64,000 bases of DNA from Eudromia elegans (GCA_003342815.1 PTEX01000060.1:1500244-1564243), one strand, 5' to 3'; shown: positions 1 to 14,700, counted from the first letter of the stretch. Numbers and translations are program-made. Notes: generated by a model from the letters alone, not told the origin.

Positions 1-822
1 GCTGGCCACCACCGAGAAGAGTTTGGCCCCCTCTTCCCTACATTCACTCCTCAGAGACTTATACCTATTAATCAGATCCCCTCTCAGTCTTCCCCAGGAT
101 GAACAGGCCCAGCTCCCTTAGTCTTTCCTCATACAGTAGGTGCTCCAATCCCTTAATCACCTTTGTCGCTTTACGATGGACCCTCTCTAGATGCTCCACG
201 TCCCTCCTGTACTGAGGAGCCCAGAACTGCACCCAATTCTCCAGCTACGGCCTCACCAGAGCTGAGCAAAGGGGCAGGATCCCCTCCCTCGACTTGCTGG
301 CAACGCTCCTCCTGATGCAGGCCACGATCTCATCGGCCTTCTTGGCCACGAAGGCACATTACTGACTTATAGTTAACTTGGTGTAAACCAGGACTCCCAA
401 ATCTCTCCTCATGGAGCTGCTTTCCCAGCCTGGTTCAACCCATGGTCTATTATCCATTGATGACCTTACATGTGGGAGGAGAAGCAGCAGCAGCAACCTG
501 CAGTCTGAGGGGAATCAAAAGGGTTGAATAGATGAAGGGGGTGAGTAGTTTGAACAGGACTGGGCCAAGGATTCACCTCTGGGGCACACCACTAACCACA
601 GGCCTCCAACCGGACTCTGCAGCACTGATCACCACCCTCGGAGCCCTGTCATCCAGCCAGTTCCTAATCCACCTCACCATCCACTCATCTATCCCACACT
701 TCTGGAGCTTGTCCAACAGGATGCTGTGAGGGATGGTGTCAAAAACCTTGCTAAAGTCCAGATAGATGACACCCACCTGTCTGCCCTCACCTAGCCAGCC
801 AGTCATTCCGTCGTAGAAGATG
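1..822 (-). mobile_element. CR1 LINE fragment (reverse transcriptase part and ORF2 C-terminal part)
   Basis: Read on the - strand, 806-573 encodes a CR1 reverse transcriptase segment: GVIYLDFSKVFDTIPHSILL then DKLQKCGIDEWMVRWIRNWL and ending WRPVVSGVPQ. After an internal gap near 430-530, in which the catalytic YADD-type block is missing, 420-1 carries the ORF2 C-terminal stretch ([20 protein letters not shown], then WAPQYRRDVEHLERV and LEHLLYEERLRELGL). In-frame stops are present, so it is dead. The 5' end is truncated at about 822 and the 3' end lies left of the window. The rather good match suggests a moderately old copy. Confidence 0.93.
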
Positions 823-1201
823 ACTATTATTTAGTGACTTTACGTTATTTCCACCACTGTGTGAATGGACAACTTGCAATGTTTATCTGTTTTTCTGTCA
901 ACACTTCCACAAACAACCAGTGTCTGTATTTCTTTATGTGTTTTTCAGAATAATTCTTGGGCCTGTCAGCAATTCTGCCTGTTTCCAAGGAAAGACAATT
1001 AACCCCTCTGAACCTCTTTGAAAGCAGCCAAAAATCTAATGTTCACTGAAGGGTAACTGCTTTATTCCTGGATCTGAAAATAGCATGTTTAAGTTAACTT
1101 CTAGTTAATAGCTTCCTTAGAAAGAATTTTCCCTGTAATCGAAATAACATTACTGAAGCTTTGCAAAGGCATGTGTCCTTTATTTCCTCTCTAGAGCCAT
1201 T

Positions 1202-1222
1202 AAAAAAAAAAAAAAAAAAAAA
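1202..1222. repeat. A21 tract
   Basis: 21 consecutive A residues. No retroposed sequence is recognised upstream of it. Confidence 0.9.
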
Positions 1223-4200
1223 GTTGGTTTTTTCCTTCCTTACAGCTAATATGCTACCTTATAACTAACGAAGCCCTTGTGCAGTGCACAAGGTGAAGTG
1301 CAGTGAAATTCTATATTGTCTCCATTGTATCCACATACATGTCAAAGTAGTCTGCCTTAGAAATTAGTAACAGGCTGCCAATTTTTCTAACCATTCCGGA
1401 TTATAATCTCTTCAATTACCTCAGCCATATGTCTACTGGATAACAAGCAACACTGTGTAATATCATTGTAATCCTTTATGAGTAGCTGCAGAGATGTTCC
1501 TAAATCTAAAAATTACCCTTAATGTGCAGGAATCTATATATTGAATTTAGGGAAAATATCAGAATGCTCATTAGCTGTGTTATTAGCTATCCAAAATATC
1601 CCCAGCTTCTTGTTTGCTGCAGAATATAGACATGTAAAATGGATAATCTTTACAAGAGGCAGAGATTAGTGAGGAAAATCAAAATGAAGAAAATCATAAG
1701 CATGATTAGGAGCATCTACAAAATGAAGATGTTAGATCAATGTTATTTAAATAATAATTTTTAAAGCCTGTGCAAGCAACACTGCTAATAAATGCAACAT
1801 GTTTTCTCTTGTCTTCAAAACCTGTTGTATTTGAATATCTTGCTTTCATTAATATTTGTTAATATTTTATTTGGCAAACTCTTTTGGCTTCTTTCTATAT
1901 TGTTTGAGGCAGAAATGAATATGTGAAAGCAAGCTGGACAGGAAGAAGACAATTCTGTCAAAAAAAATCTGTCTCAAGATGTCTTTATTTCAAAAGATTA
2001 GAAAAAAAAACCAGTAGTTAAAATTTTTGTAAGAATTTTGTAAGAATCAAATTCTTTTTGTTCCCTTGAAAATGAAAAAGTGCCTGAGATAAAGTTATTA
2101 ATTTTAGATAGCCCTTGAAGTAGGAGCAGGGAGAGAGGAATAGAAATTTTCTTTAAGTGGAAGAGGGAAGAGAATCCTGTTGGAGAAATCTTTTATTTGG
2201 CTCTTGATTTATTCTAAACAGCTGAATTTTGCAAAGTTGGGACTTAAACTAAGCCAAATTTCAGAACATGGTGAAGTCTCTCAAGAGCTGTTTTAATAAG
2301 TTATAGTGGTGAAGATAGGTGAAATAGAACATAAGATCTGAAAATTAATTGAACTCCTCTGAAACAATACAGTTGATATTCACTGCAACACACAACCTGA
2401 GACTGAATGCTGAATTAAGTCTGATGGGATAAAATTCTCCAGTTACTTATTCTGCTTAGAATCCTCTCTTTACAGGTGAATTAAGGAAATTTACCGGAAT
2501 ATCAAGGAAAACATTGAACAGCTCTGGCTCAATAATTTACAAAGCTGGAATTCATTAAATGTAGTTAGCAAGGTCTGTAGATGTATTAGTATGTGTTTGC
2601 CCTGTTATTACATTCTTCTGTTTACAGCTATTTTTCATAAAATTCTGGTATCACAACCCTCTGAGTTGAACTAGTGTTGCTCTTCTTATATATTAATTTA
2701 TTAACTAGTAAATGAAAATCAGACTATCTACAGTGAGAGCATGATCTCCTTTGTTGGAGGTATTTAAAAGCAGATGAGATAAATTAATGTGATTTTAGGT
2801 GGTGGGAGGAGTAGCAGCTGAGCTGGAAATTGGGCTCTATCTTTTAATTACACTTCATGATTACAATGTCAAAAGTCAGGGAAAAAATGTGGTATTAAAA
2901 GGAGTATAGAAGTTAATCTGAAGTATTTTTTGAGTCACCTGTACCATTTGCAGGCATGAACAGTCCTGCAGCTAGGGATCTCTGTGTGACAATGGCAGTG
3001 CCACTGTGCATTGCAGTTCTGTCATATTTATCCAGTCCTCACGGTCTTTCTGTGTATTAGCCAGGTAGTGTAGAGGTGTTTCCAGTGGGGCTGATAATAA
3101 CCCTTCAGGCAGGCAAGTTTCATCACTCACTGAACAAGCAATAGCACATTGATCGTTCAGCAAACATCTTGTGTAGAGCTCCTGGCCCTAGAAAATCAAT
3201 CCTTGTCTAACTAGTGCATTTTGTAGAAGGCGCATCTATCATAATTCTTAAATGACTGACCTTTCCCTTTCAGTACTTTTAGCTGTGTCTCTTCATGTGT
3301 TTATTATTAAGAATGATTAAATGTTCTGAGCTCAGTGTTAAAAAAAATCCTGTAAAATGATGTAAAAATAATGATATTAAAATATATATATATTAATGCC
3401 CTTTCTTTAAATCTTCAATGGCCTCAGGCCTTCTAAGATTCTTAGATCAGCAGCCTCTCAGAACTGTGAAGAAAATAGAATTTCTCTATACTTACACTAT
3501 GTTTTAAAGAGCAGATTATTGCAGATAGTTTTTAGTGGTGAAGAGCTAGGGTATTTATTAGGACAACTTTGTAACTGTACAGGGAGAGAAGTTTTGTAAT
3601 AAGCTCTATTAGGTAACTTTCTCATTTATAGCAGAGGATTCTTCTACCCTTTATCAAAATGTCAACTTACATTGATGATGTTAGCAGCTGACTACTTTGC
3701 AGTTGTCATTCAAGTGTCTAAAATAAATTATGTTAATGAACAAATCACCAAATTAGCTAAGAATATGTAATGTTATTGGAGCTCATTTCTTGATTCAGAA
3801 CTGATTCAGATTAATCTTGGAAGCCTAGGATTTTGATATCAAAAAAGTCCACAGAGAGTTATTGAATTTTCTAACAGACTCCCTTATATGACTTTCAGTG
3901 GAAATATATTTGAATATTGTGCATTGTAAATTCTAGCAAATAAATATAAAAAGTAAAATGAGCATTGTCAATATTTGTAGTTTGATACTAATATAGAACA
4001 CTAAAATCCACTTATCACACACTCTTTCCTACCTATGGCATCTATGTAGCAACACAGTATCATTTGCTGATAATTTATAGCTATATTTTTCTATTAAATC
4101 AATGGAGATGTGTAGAGTGAAAAAAAAAAATTACATATACTGGAGAGACTGCAATTGCATTTCAGAACCGTAGAAAAATCTATGACTTAAACATCAAATG

Positions 4201-5407
4201 AATCTTCAACTGAAAAGCTTTTTTATGTCATCTGAAATGTTAAAGTTGAAAGTACATCAGAAGTCACGAACATGCCTGACTGCCTTCTGAAGTGGATAGC
4301 ACTGCCTGAAAAGTCTTTCGGAACCTGACTTAAAGGGAGGACTTGCTCATGGAAAATAACATTTTCCAAAATGCGGGAGGCAGAAAAGGCTGTTTATATT
4401 TGTGAAGTGGAGTTCATTTCTGACATACCTATCCAAAGATCTCTAAAAATCTTCTGAGAGAGGTTTCACCAGCTTTTACTGTCAACTTATCCTGTGCCTC
4501 ATTTTCCTTTCTAGTAAGCTTTTATTTTCTCATATTGCACAAAATCTTTACTGCAATTTAATACATTACTAGTAGTTTTACTTTCAGTGGGAATGAAGAG
4601 AGTTTATTCTCTTTATGTTCTCTTCTACCTAGTTGAAGATCAGGATACATTGCCTCACTTTTCCCTCTCAAGAAAACATCTTCCCCTCCACACCCTTCTT
4701 TTTACTTCTAGGAAATGTTGTTCATCTTTCTTTTTTTCTTTCCTAGCTCTGTTTCCTATTTTTTTACAGTTGGTCCTCATTCTTCTTGTGTTGCCAAGTG
4801 CAAAGTTAAGTAACTTGCAAAGACGTTCGATAGAGGTAGATGGTGAGCTATATTCTTCAGTTTGGCAGACTGAAATGGAGATACATGCATAAGGAAAGCT
4901 GAAATGCAAGCACAGGTGAGGCTAAGATTAATCAGTCAAACTGACTGTCACTGAACTTCATCAGAATCTAATGCCCCAGGTAAGGCTGCCATTCCCAGGT
5001 GATAAATCACATGCATTATGAATTCTGTATTTCTGGAGACAGGCTCCATACCTTTGTGAAGCTGTGACTTCTCTGTTTTACAAGGTAAAGAGTGAGGTAT
5101 GGATTAGCTGTCATTTCTTTTGAACAGGCTGTTAGCATCAATCAGCTGGATTACTGTGCTTTTGTGTGCTTCACAGAGGTATCCTGCACGGAGTGGTTGG
5201 TGCTATACCAATTTTATTACTGGTTCTCCTAAATTGCACTTTGAATTTTTAATGAAATACCTGGTTTAAGTTCAACAGCATGGCATTTTGATGGAAAGTA
5301 AAATCTTCATCTGACATTCTTAGAAACATCCAGCTTATAAGTTAAAAGAGAAATAGGTTACTCGATAAGATGTGCATGAGAAGTATCATTCAGTTAAAAA
5401 AAGGTAT

Positions 5408-5426
5408 GTATGGCTATGAGCCATAC
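5408..5426. repeat. Perfect 8-bp hairpin
   Basis: GTATGGCT-ATG-AGCCATAC: perfect arms with a three-base loop. It is not followed by a T run and no function is evident. Confidence 0.7.
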
Positions 5427-8400
5427 AAGAAGAAGAAACAGATTTTTATCTATTACGTTTTATAGATTAAGATTTGTTTTTACTCCACAAACAATGAAGC
5501 ATTTAAGACTAGGAGGTTATGGCAAACTTTATTAAATCATTGCCTTTCATGTGAAGTAGTTGTAAGAGACAGTTAAAAACCTGCTTCATAGAAAATGGAA
5601 GATGTAATAGCACTCAATTGTCAGCATAACCTCTGCAAAGGATGTTTCAGTGTATAAGGTATAAACTGAGGTGGAGAGAAGAGCAACCTGCTGGCTGGGT
5701 TGCTCAATCTAAACTTGGAAGAAGTATGGAGGACGAGTTAGAAGATTGCTGGAAAGGTTCTTGCTGTAAGCAAGGGAACTGCCTTTGTCTCCATGCCTTA
5801 TATTCAAGAGGAGTCAGCTGTTTAGAAAACAGCAGAACTACCATCCATCTGCTGTCACCTAGTTTTTTTACAATTTCTTATCCTACCTGATTTATAAGAA
5901 GCCATTTATTTTCTCTCTCTCTCTGATCAGGAAGTTTACCCTGGTGCTAGAAATAAAATTTCCAAGGAGAGATATATTATATAGTATTTGCTTATAATAA
6001 TGTGAAAGAATTAATGGAAAAATAATGGGACAATACAAAGACCATTGTATTTTTTGTTATCATAAAGAGCTGAAAAAAAATGACATTCAGTATAATACCT
6101 TTGTTAGGGCAATAAGTGCCGAATATCAAAGCAAGCTGAAAAAGACAGTTGCAAACAGGTTCTCTGTAACAGCGAGAAAGCTTGGTAAGAAAGCCATGGT
6201 TATCAGTTATGGCAGATCCCACCCTACTTCCCTAAAGTAAGGACTGGTAAACAAAAATAGGACTTACATGTGAATTACTAAAAGATGAAATACAGTGTGG
6301 ATGTAAGTGCTAAAATGCTGGATGGGAACAAAATTTAAGGATCACAATCAAAATCATCTCTATGGCTGTAGAGATGAGCTTCTCATGAGGCTTGGGTAAC
6401 TGTAGACACAAAGCATGTTTTATTCGTTTCAGCTGTAACATACCAAGGCCTGGATGGTAAAGGGCATCATGTCCCAATCCCCAATAGTAAATACTATTAA
6501 CTTACTTGCTTGGTTCAGCAGTGTAGCACAAATCCGAAGGTTTATATTTGTGCTGGGCCCTGGGCATACAGTGGGAAGTCAGCTAGCCAAAGCATGCCAA
6601 GAGCTGGGTATTGAGGAAAATATCAGCTGTCTGGGACAATGGAGGATCTGTGCTCCTGAGAGAGGTCTCCTGTAGAGATCTGTGCTAAAGGAATATCAGA
6701 GAGCTGTAAAGGTAAACTGGCGATAAAATGATTTATAAATGTTCAACTGGACTTAAACTTCAATTGCAATAATCTGAAGAAGGCTAAGGAGACCCTAAGA
6801 AAGTTAAAACATTGTGGCCCTGAACTTCCCTTGCACAAGGAGAGGAAACAGATACAGAGTAAGAAATATAGAAGGTGCAAGCTGGTTCTAAGTAGAGATC
6901 TGACTGGGAAAAAGCAAATTGTATCCTGAGTTATGACATTATTGAACTATTATAAAGCAAATTAAATTGGCCATAATGCAAAAATAAAAGGAAGTGTTTC
7001 TGTTAAATGCTGACAGCATTAAAAAAAAAAATCTGCTTATAAAAGGGATGATTATAAATGCAAGGCTGATTAGCACACATGTCCAGGGGAAATCTTCCTG
7101 GATTGAAAACCCACCCAGGTTAATGGACAGATTTGGAAGTGCACTATTAGAATTCATTAGCTCTGCAGCTCAAGAGGGGCATTTGGCTCTAGCAACGATG
7201 AGAGGAAGCAGCAGGCTCTCAGGGTAATTGATATACTGACCCAACAACCACTTTTGAAAGAGGCATTCTGGAGAATATTTTGAGTGATGGGGTCAGAACT
7301 GCTCTAAATGAGGCCAATGATTAGGACAATGATTGGAACATGGAATTATAAGGCAAAACAGCTAGAATCCAGATAAGAAGTTTGGGACATGGAAAAACGT
7401 ATTAGTATTAGAGTTTTAGTATGGCTAATACTTTTAGAGTCAATCCTATTGCAAGTATCTGCAGATTTGGTCTGCAGAAATTTTTGAAAAACAGAAAGTT
7501 CAAACTGTTTGTAGGCAATTGCCTTTCACGAAGTGCTTCAGGGGAAGACATTATTATAACCTCTGAGTTCTATAGGCTTTCTGCAGTAAAAGCAAAAAAG
7601 GGATAAAGATTTAAAAGTGGTGAAGGAATGAGCAATCACAGGTTTTTTGGCTGTTTTTTCATCAACAACAGCTAGGAAATAAAATGTTTAAAGATATAGA
7701 CAAATTTATATTTTGGATTCAAGATTTTATGATGGTGTTTCTGATCCAGCATAATACTGGAAGATGATACTGGAAGATCCCATATCATTAAACAAGCCTA
7801 TGATTTTATTGACAGGAATGTGGTATTCTAGATCTCTGAAGAAAATACCGTGAATTTCTCAGTGAGATGTTTGTCCATAGATCTGATTAAGAGAAAGGTC
7901 ATGAGCACCAGACTGCACAGAATTAGATCAAGTATTTTTAAACCCTTCCTGTCTGTAAAATAGATGGAGGATCCCTGAGGATATAGCAGGTCATTGTGAC
8001 TCCTGGCACACAAGGTTAAAAGCACTAGAAAGTGTAAGAAGACTTTAAAGGTGTTGAGGATGGAAGTTTACATAGCAGATAACTTAAGAGATAAGTTCAG
8101 GGCTGTGCACCTGTCTGGTCTAAGGCTTTGTGTGTATTTGTAGGCTGTTGGTCCAGGTCTGCTGATGTTGTCAGGTCTGAAGGTGGTGGGGCTCGTTTAT
8201 CTCATCTACTGCCCGTGCACAGCTGCTCTGACCATCACAGTTACTGTGGGCCCTTCGGGCATCAAGACGATGCCTTTGACTCAGCACTGTGTAGATCCCT
8301 AAAGATAGTACTTTATGGTGAAAAGCAAGTTAGCCCATACATTGTGATACTTTTCCCTGGCCAATATAACCCTTCTGGAAAAAAAAAAACGTATCTTTAA

Positions 8401-11400
8401 ATTGTCAGTGTGTAGAGCTGAAGGCTAGATTTTTGCTAACAAAGAAAGGTAAGATTGCATGTACCATGACCCTACCTCCAGGAATTCAACAACGTCAGAA
8501 TTTCACAACTCCTCTGTTAAAACCTCTCTCTCCTTTTTTGTTTTATTTGTTTGTTTGTTTTTTTCCCAATTTTACTGTTATTCCAGTACAACTACATGGG
8601 CTAAACAAATCACTTTAGTGCCTGGCCTACTGTTGTTTAGTTCTTTCAGGACCAAAATCTTGGTTCACTGTTTCTGTTCAGACCTAGCTATGTTTCAAAA
8701 ACCTTCTTCAAAAACCCTCTTGTGTTATGCAGTGCAAGTACTATCAATGTTCAGGGACGTATTGATGCAGGAATATAAATTATTAAACAGAGAAATGACT
8801 TGCAACATTAAAAGTCTAAATTCCCCTGAAAAGAAGCACTGAACCAGACTTCATGAATTCCTAGAAAAGATTAATGATTAGAAATGAGCTTTTCAGTCGT
8901 TAGCTGCCTGGGAAGAGACTTGTGAGTGCAGCAGACTAGGGATTCCTGCAGCACATCCACAGAATTTTAAAGGGCAGCTTGCCAGACAGTAGGAAAAAAC
9001 AAGTAAAGCTGCTCTTCCAGTTGAAAGCAGCATAGACACAACATGGCAACTTTAAGGTCTTCTTTAACTGCTTACATAGAAAAGGAAGTGATTTATTGCT
9101 CGAGGGCATGAGTGCTGGGGTGACCCGTGTTTCCTGTAATATAGATGCTTCTCCACAGTTGTCTGTGGAGAGTTAATTTGCCAAAACAACTCAAACAGTG
9201 ATTTTTGCATATTCTTGTATCAATTCTGACATAAAAATATATTAAATAAGGTTATATTTTTATATATCCTATCTCCTTCCTTCCTTAAAAAAAAAAATCT
9301 TTTTATTTTCCTTTTATTTTGTTCACGGTCTTGCATTATTTCTCTTTCTCCTATTCCACATACCTGTTGTGATTTCCCTGGATTTTAGGAAAAAACAATC
9401 AGCATTCAAAATCTCTCCTAAGACCAGCCCGTTAGTACGCTGATGAAGAATGGATGGCAGATTCTCAGCACCAGGTGTTCTAACTGTTAAAGCATAAATG
9501 AGGGCCATGAAAAAGTTATTGCTCCGTCATCATCATGAACCAACATCTGGTTCTTTGCAGATGCCCTCTGCCACAGTAACTTTAGAGTAAATTTCATGAA
9601 CTTTTTATAAAGGAAACTACTGTATTTTCTACTAGGGTTTGGGATGCTTCTGTCACTAATTAAGACTGCTACTAGCTTTTGAAAGAAATGACTGAAAAGA
9701 AATGCATTTATTTGGTGCTGTTTAGACTCTCAGCTTCCAGCTAAATCAGAAATTTTAATAGCTGTTTTCAGGCTTATTTTTCCCTTACATAGTTTAATAA
9801 TAATAATAATAAAAATAATTTTAAAAAGAGATCCATTCTTTTCTTCCTTGATTTTTTTCATTAAATATTTTGCGTTTATTTCAGAAAATCGAGTCAGAAG
9901 CTGGTAATCTCCTACTGATTGAAATTTCATTTTTGGGAAATTCACAAAGTTATGTTTTTGGAAAGTCAAAAAACTAGTAAAATAACAAGTTGTTACACAA
10001 TTTTACAGAAATCGAAGACTGCAGGATGTGCAGTCTTCAGACTCACCCAGACTTCATGCAGCTGGAGAAGATACAGCCACAACAATCAGCTGTTTCTTCT
10101 GGGAATGGCCATGATTAAAATATCCCTGTTACAGACCGTCTACAAAAATGACTCTTTTCATGTCTATCATGATGTAAAGACCAATATTTGATGAGAACAC
10201 AATGATGTTCAATTGTTACTTGCTTGTCTGAAAACTTGCTTTGCTGTAGTTTGATTTGCCAGCTCATTTTCTGGGTTAGTAATATACAGAATATGAATAC
10301 AAAGGATGTTATTCCTTGTTGCTGAAATAGGATTTCTGTAGTCTGTTTCTTATGTGGTTTATTGTAACACCCTTTCTGTTTCTTTGAAAGGCACTACTCA
10401 AATACATAGAACTCCTAGCAATAGGTGCCACGCTTTGTCAAACACAAAATACCAAAATAATCCAGTGAAATCTTGGGTTGGAATACTGTTTATATCAATA
10501 AAATAAGATATATACAATTTTCATCAGCTGCATCTATGAGAGTGGATCAGAATCAGTTCTGTTTTGTAATCTGTAAATATTGCTGGGAAATATGATCCAT
10601 ATTATACTCTTTGCTTGGCATTAATCTGATATATATGTGAGCTACACTTGGCCATCAAGTTGATTGCTTTTCACTCGGACATCTCCTTCCTGATCATCTG
10701 GTAACAGCAGAAGAGATTCTGTGTCTTGGCCTGTCCCTTATTATGTGTCTAAGTATGTTTTGTTGTTACTGTCTTTCTATGAACTCAGTCTGCCCTGCTG
10801 TGCTCAGAGCAACTTTGGTTGATGATTTTTCTTCAGCTAAAATGTCCAAGTGTGAGAGGCTACAATTTAATTAACTCTGACTTTGCAGTGAGTATCTGGA
10901 CTGTAGAACAATACTTGACATTGATGGTTCATATACAGATGCTTACCTGACCTTCAACTCTTCCCCTTTTAAGGCAACCTTAGAGGTATTTCTTCCAAGC
11001 AATCAATCTGAACTACACTGCTCTATCACATTAAAGACCTCCAGACATATTTGGGGTAATGTGATGCACTGACTGGAAACGAATTCACAGATATCACAAT
11101 GAAAACATAAGGCTTTGTCTTCTATTTCTTAGAAATGTGATGGGTGAGTAAAGAGTTAATGATGACCCCGCTGAAATGTATCCTGATCGTATGGCAAAGA
11201 CCTGATAAGTGAATGAATGGGTGCTTCATTCTTTCATACCATGGTACTGTCCCCAGCAGGAAGATAGGGAAGTGGGAAATCCCATGGAAGTAGGGTGGTC
11301 TTACTTTGCTAAAAACAACAACAATACCAAAGTGGGCAAGCTTGCAAATACAGGGAAGGGACCAAGACCTATTAAGATGATCATGCTGACCATGCAAAAG

Positions 11401-11621
11401 AAGCAGATGCTCTTATTGATCTCCCTGAAGATTTTGGGAAAAAAATGTTTTGAAAGAATGATCATAGCAGAGTCATGTACTCCTTCCCGAAGGGTGTAAA
11501 AGACAGAGTTTAGCATGGATGAGTTGAGCAGGGATCAGGAATGACACCTGAACAACTCCTCCGGCTGGACCGTGATGTTCATATCCCTTCACTCCCCTTA
11601 ACCTGGGATGCTGGACTAAGG

Positions 11622-11750
11622 TGACTCCTTGGGAGACAGAGGGTCCCCTGCACTTTCAAGGTGTAGAAACACTGATAAATGGCACACATTTTTCACTCCT
11701 TGCAAGGCTGAGAGTCCTCTGTGTGTTCAGGGTGTAGTAACACTATAGCA
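11622..11750. repeat. Diverged tandem repeat, period about 72 bp
   Basis: GACTCCTT..GAGGGTCCCCTG..TTCAAGGTGTAGAAACACT (11622-11677) recurs as CACTCCTT..GAGAGTCCTCTG..TTCAGGGTGTAGTAACACT (11694-11750). The level of change suggests an old duplication. Confidence 0.65.
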
Positions 11751-14700
11751 ACTCCTTTTTTTGTTTTATTTTATTTTAGCTTTTTAGTTTATTTATTTTT
11801 TTCTTGCAACAAGCAGTGTACACCATTTTGTTGTGCTAATTGCTAATTCCTGTTTATTAATCGATCAGCTGAATCCTATAACAATCATGCCAATTAATGG
11901 TAGGTGTTATTGAAAAGATCTTGCACTGGTGAATAAAAGCACCTGATTAGAGCCCAGTGGTTGTTGCCCCTCTAGATTATTTTACTGTCTTCTTTAATTA
12001 CAGATAGCTTGACAAGATGGTATCAGTTAGATCACAAGTTCTTTTTGTAAGAAAGGAGTGAGGAGTCAGGGTGCCTTAAGTGTTGAATATCTGCTGATAA
12101 GAGTTTAGAATGGAGCTGAGGTATGTAGCTACATGTCTTATTTTCCAGTATAGACTTCCTTAGAAGAAAAAGAATGCTTCAATTCCTAGAAATAACAGTC
12201 AACACTTTGAATAGTGAACAGTCAATAACACTTTCAAACAATTTGATAGGAAAATTTCTGTGGTTAATAGTGTTTTCTCTGTTAGACATGATTTTGTGTC
12301 CATTTGGGCATTTTTTTTGCTGCTAGTCCAGTTTGTCATGGCCTGGTTAGGTTCATGAATGGGATTTTCTTTGTCAGTGATAGTGTTGCTGACTCCTATA
12401 CTTTCCAGACATAGTTTTAGGCAGTGGGGGAATCTTTGCCTACACTATTCTCCTCCCAAAGGAAGCTTCCCAGAACCCATAAAGATATGTTAATGTTTTA
12501 TGTAATTAAATCTTCATCCAGATAAACATCTTTGGTTAAACTGGTCAATGTTTCTTGTTTTGCTACATTCCAGCCCAAACACTTGACTGTAGCAATAAAG
12601 ATTTGAGAAAAATAAATTCAGAAAGATGAATAGGAGCCATTGATTTTCAGAGTGAGTGAGTTTCACTGCTGAGGAAATTTTGCTGTAAGTGATGGGGTTT
12701 TTGCTGTCTCGCTGAGTGAGATCAGCTATGGACAAGAATGCAGAGCAAGACATGTTCTAGAAAGATGCTCATCCATGAATAACTTCGAATAAAAAAATTT
12801 ATAAAAAGTAGATGTTATTTGTGAAGACAAGTAGGTATCTAAGGAATAGAGAGACAGTTTTTGGACTCATTATCAAATAGCTACTCAATACTAGACAAAC
12901 TTCACTCCTCTTGCTGCTTTGGGAGAGTGAATTGAAGTACCAAACAAACAGGAAGCCTTGCAAAGCTTGCACAGGAGCTGGGACTACAGCTATAGTCTCA
13001 TAGACATCCACTTGCCTCCCCAAATACTATCTGTTTTCCCATGGCTGTTTCTATACATAGCAATGATAAAAGGTTCTTCAGATGGAAATTATATTTTTTC
13101 TTTCTGTTACAGAAATGTTATTTCTATTACATGTTATACTAAGATGCCTAATTTGAAGTGTACAGATAGTTGGTAAGGTGTCTGGTTCCTGGTTTTGACT
13201 GATGCACTTATTCAGCTTTGTCAATGCCATTTTTTCTGTGCCCTAGTTTTATCAGATTAGATGAATAAACTCTAAGCAAGGATCTGGGTTGATGCTGTGA
13301 GACTGAAACATAAACAAATGTGGAAAAAACATCTTATGAAAAAATTACTACCATGCCATAAGTAATGCCCAGAGTTATGATCTTAGACTTGTTTGGAGGC
13401 TCTGTTGAAGCTCTGATGTAATTACCACCTTACTTCAAAGGGGTAACTATGTGAAGATAGCTATGATAAGACTTAAATGCTCTATGATAGCAGTAGGTGG
13501 CCATAGAAAGTCTTTATGGATTTGATACCAATCTTTTTTCAGTTCTTGGGTTTTGATTAAATAGATATAGTTTTGCTCAGGATTAAAGTCCCAGTTCTAA
13601 TATAGTTTTCTCTTTAAAAAAAGGAAAAGATTGTACCCCATATTTACAAATTAAATCTTAAAGATATGTTCAAAATAACTATTTAAATATTTGAATCTGC
13701 CCTTTTAATTATACTTTTTTTCCCCCAACAGTATTCTTTGGGAGCTGAGGTACAAAAGTATTTTTAATGCTTAAGTTTGGCAGTCTTGTACTAAGTGAAT
13801 TGTCACCCAAAGGTAAAATCAAAAGAATATTTTAAGTCTTAAAATGTGAAAAGGAAATTTTATATAGCAAAACAAGGTTCAATATTTACTACATGTGACA
13901 GAAAGAGAGTTGGATGTCTCTCATTTCTCACATGTGTTGGCAGGGTTTGAAACCAAATTTTGGTGTGGTCATAAGTTAACTACTGTGGAATTAGTCCCTG
14001 GTGCAAAGCCAGACTATTTCAATATGCAGTAAAAAGACAGAAAATTAGTTTTCTTAAGGTGATTTATCTCAACAGTTCCCAAGTCAGAGATGCATCCTGA
14101 GGAGGGCTCTTGCATTTAAAATAATTACTTATTGACATGGTTGAATTAACAGGAAAAATTGAATGTCTATTGAATTTCTGGATACAACAGAATGTTACCT
14201 TGAGCTCTGAAGCTCAGATTAAAATGTGGTTTCCTGTAATCAATGTTTCTCTTTTGTGAAACATTTGACTGATTTCAATCTTTGGGGTATGTTGACTCTC
14301 ATTCTTTTTGGTGGAGGAATATTTCTGGGGACACAATCTAACAAATTATTTGTATATGACAAAATCCATGTCAGAGTTTCAAATTTCTTTCTCTACTTCA
14401 AATTAATAGAAATGTTTCTGCAGTTGATCTTTTGGATGGAGTTACTCAACACTCTCAGTGTTGCGTCCTTTCTCCAGAAGATTGACACACCATACTTACT
14501 ACAAATGGAAGGAGAAGATGGTTCAAAGAGGACAAATGGGAAGACTGAACTTTGTTTTCTCACAAAGGAAGCTCAAAAGTGGTTGCTGAGGGATTTCTGA
14601 CTTGTGATAAAGGGTGTTTAAAAGAAATGGGTTACATATGCCATAAAATGTTGCAGAGTAGATGTATACATTTGTATATCTGATTTGTGTACTGAGTACA

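Larger units (their letters stand above)
823..11621. other. Intergenic DNA, no gene seen
   Basis: AT-rich and CpG-poor. Many short frames on both strands, none longer than about 130 codons and none recognisable. Around 6,000-8,400 short frames are somewhat denser, but none resembles a known family by eye. The block also holds the A21 tract and the small hairpin at 5408. Confidence 0.7.

Noticed and set aside
1202-1222. A21 tract, with the similar tracts at 39199 and 55077, as tails of processed pseudogenes
   Set aside because: No gene-like sequence, polyadenylation signal at the right distance or target duplication is seen before any of them.
11301-11516. - strand frame with MLNSVFYTLRE, reminiscent of the seventh helix end of olfactory-type receptors (MLNPxIYTLRN)
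   Set aside because: Only this short piece resembles the family. No other receptor helices or motifs are found in any nearby frame, so chance similarity is more likely than a receptor relic.
14226-14600. 124-codon + frame with hydrophobic segments
   Set aside because: AT-rich composition gives Phe/Leu-rich peptides by chance. No recognisable domain, no GC-richer coding signature and no splice support.
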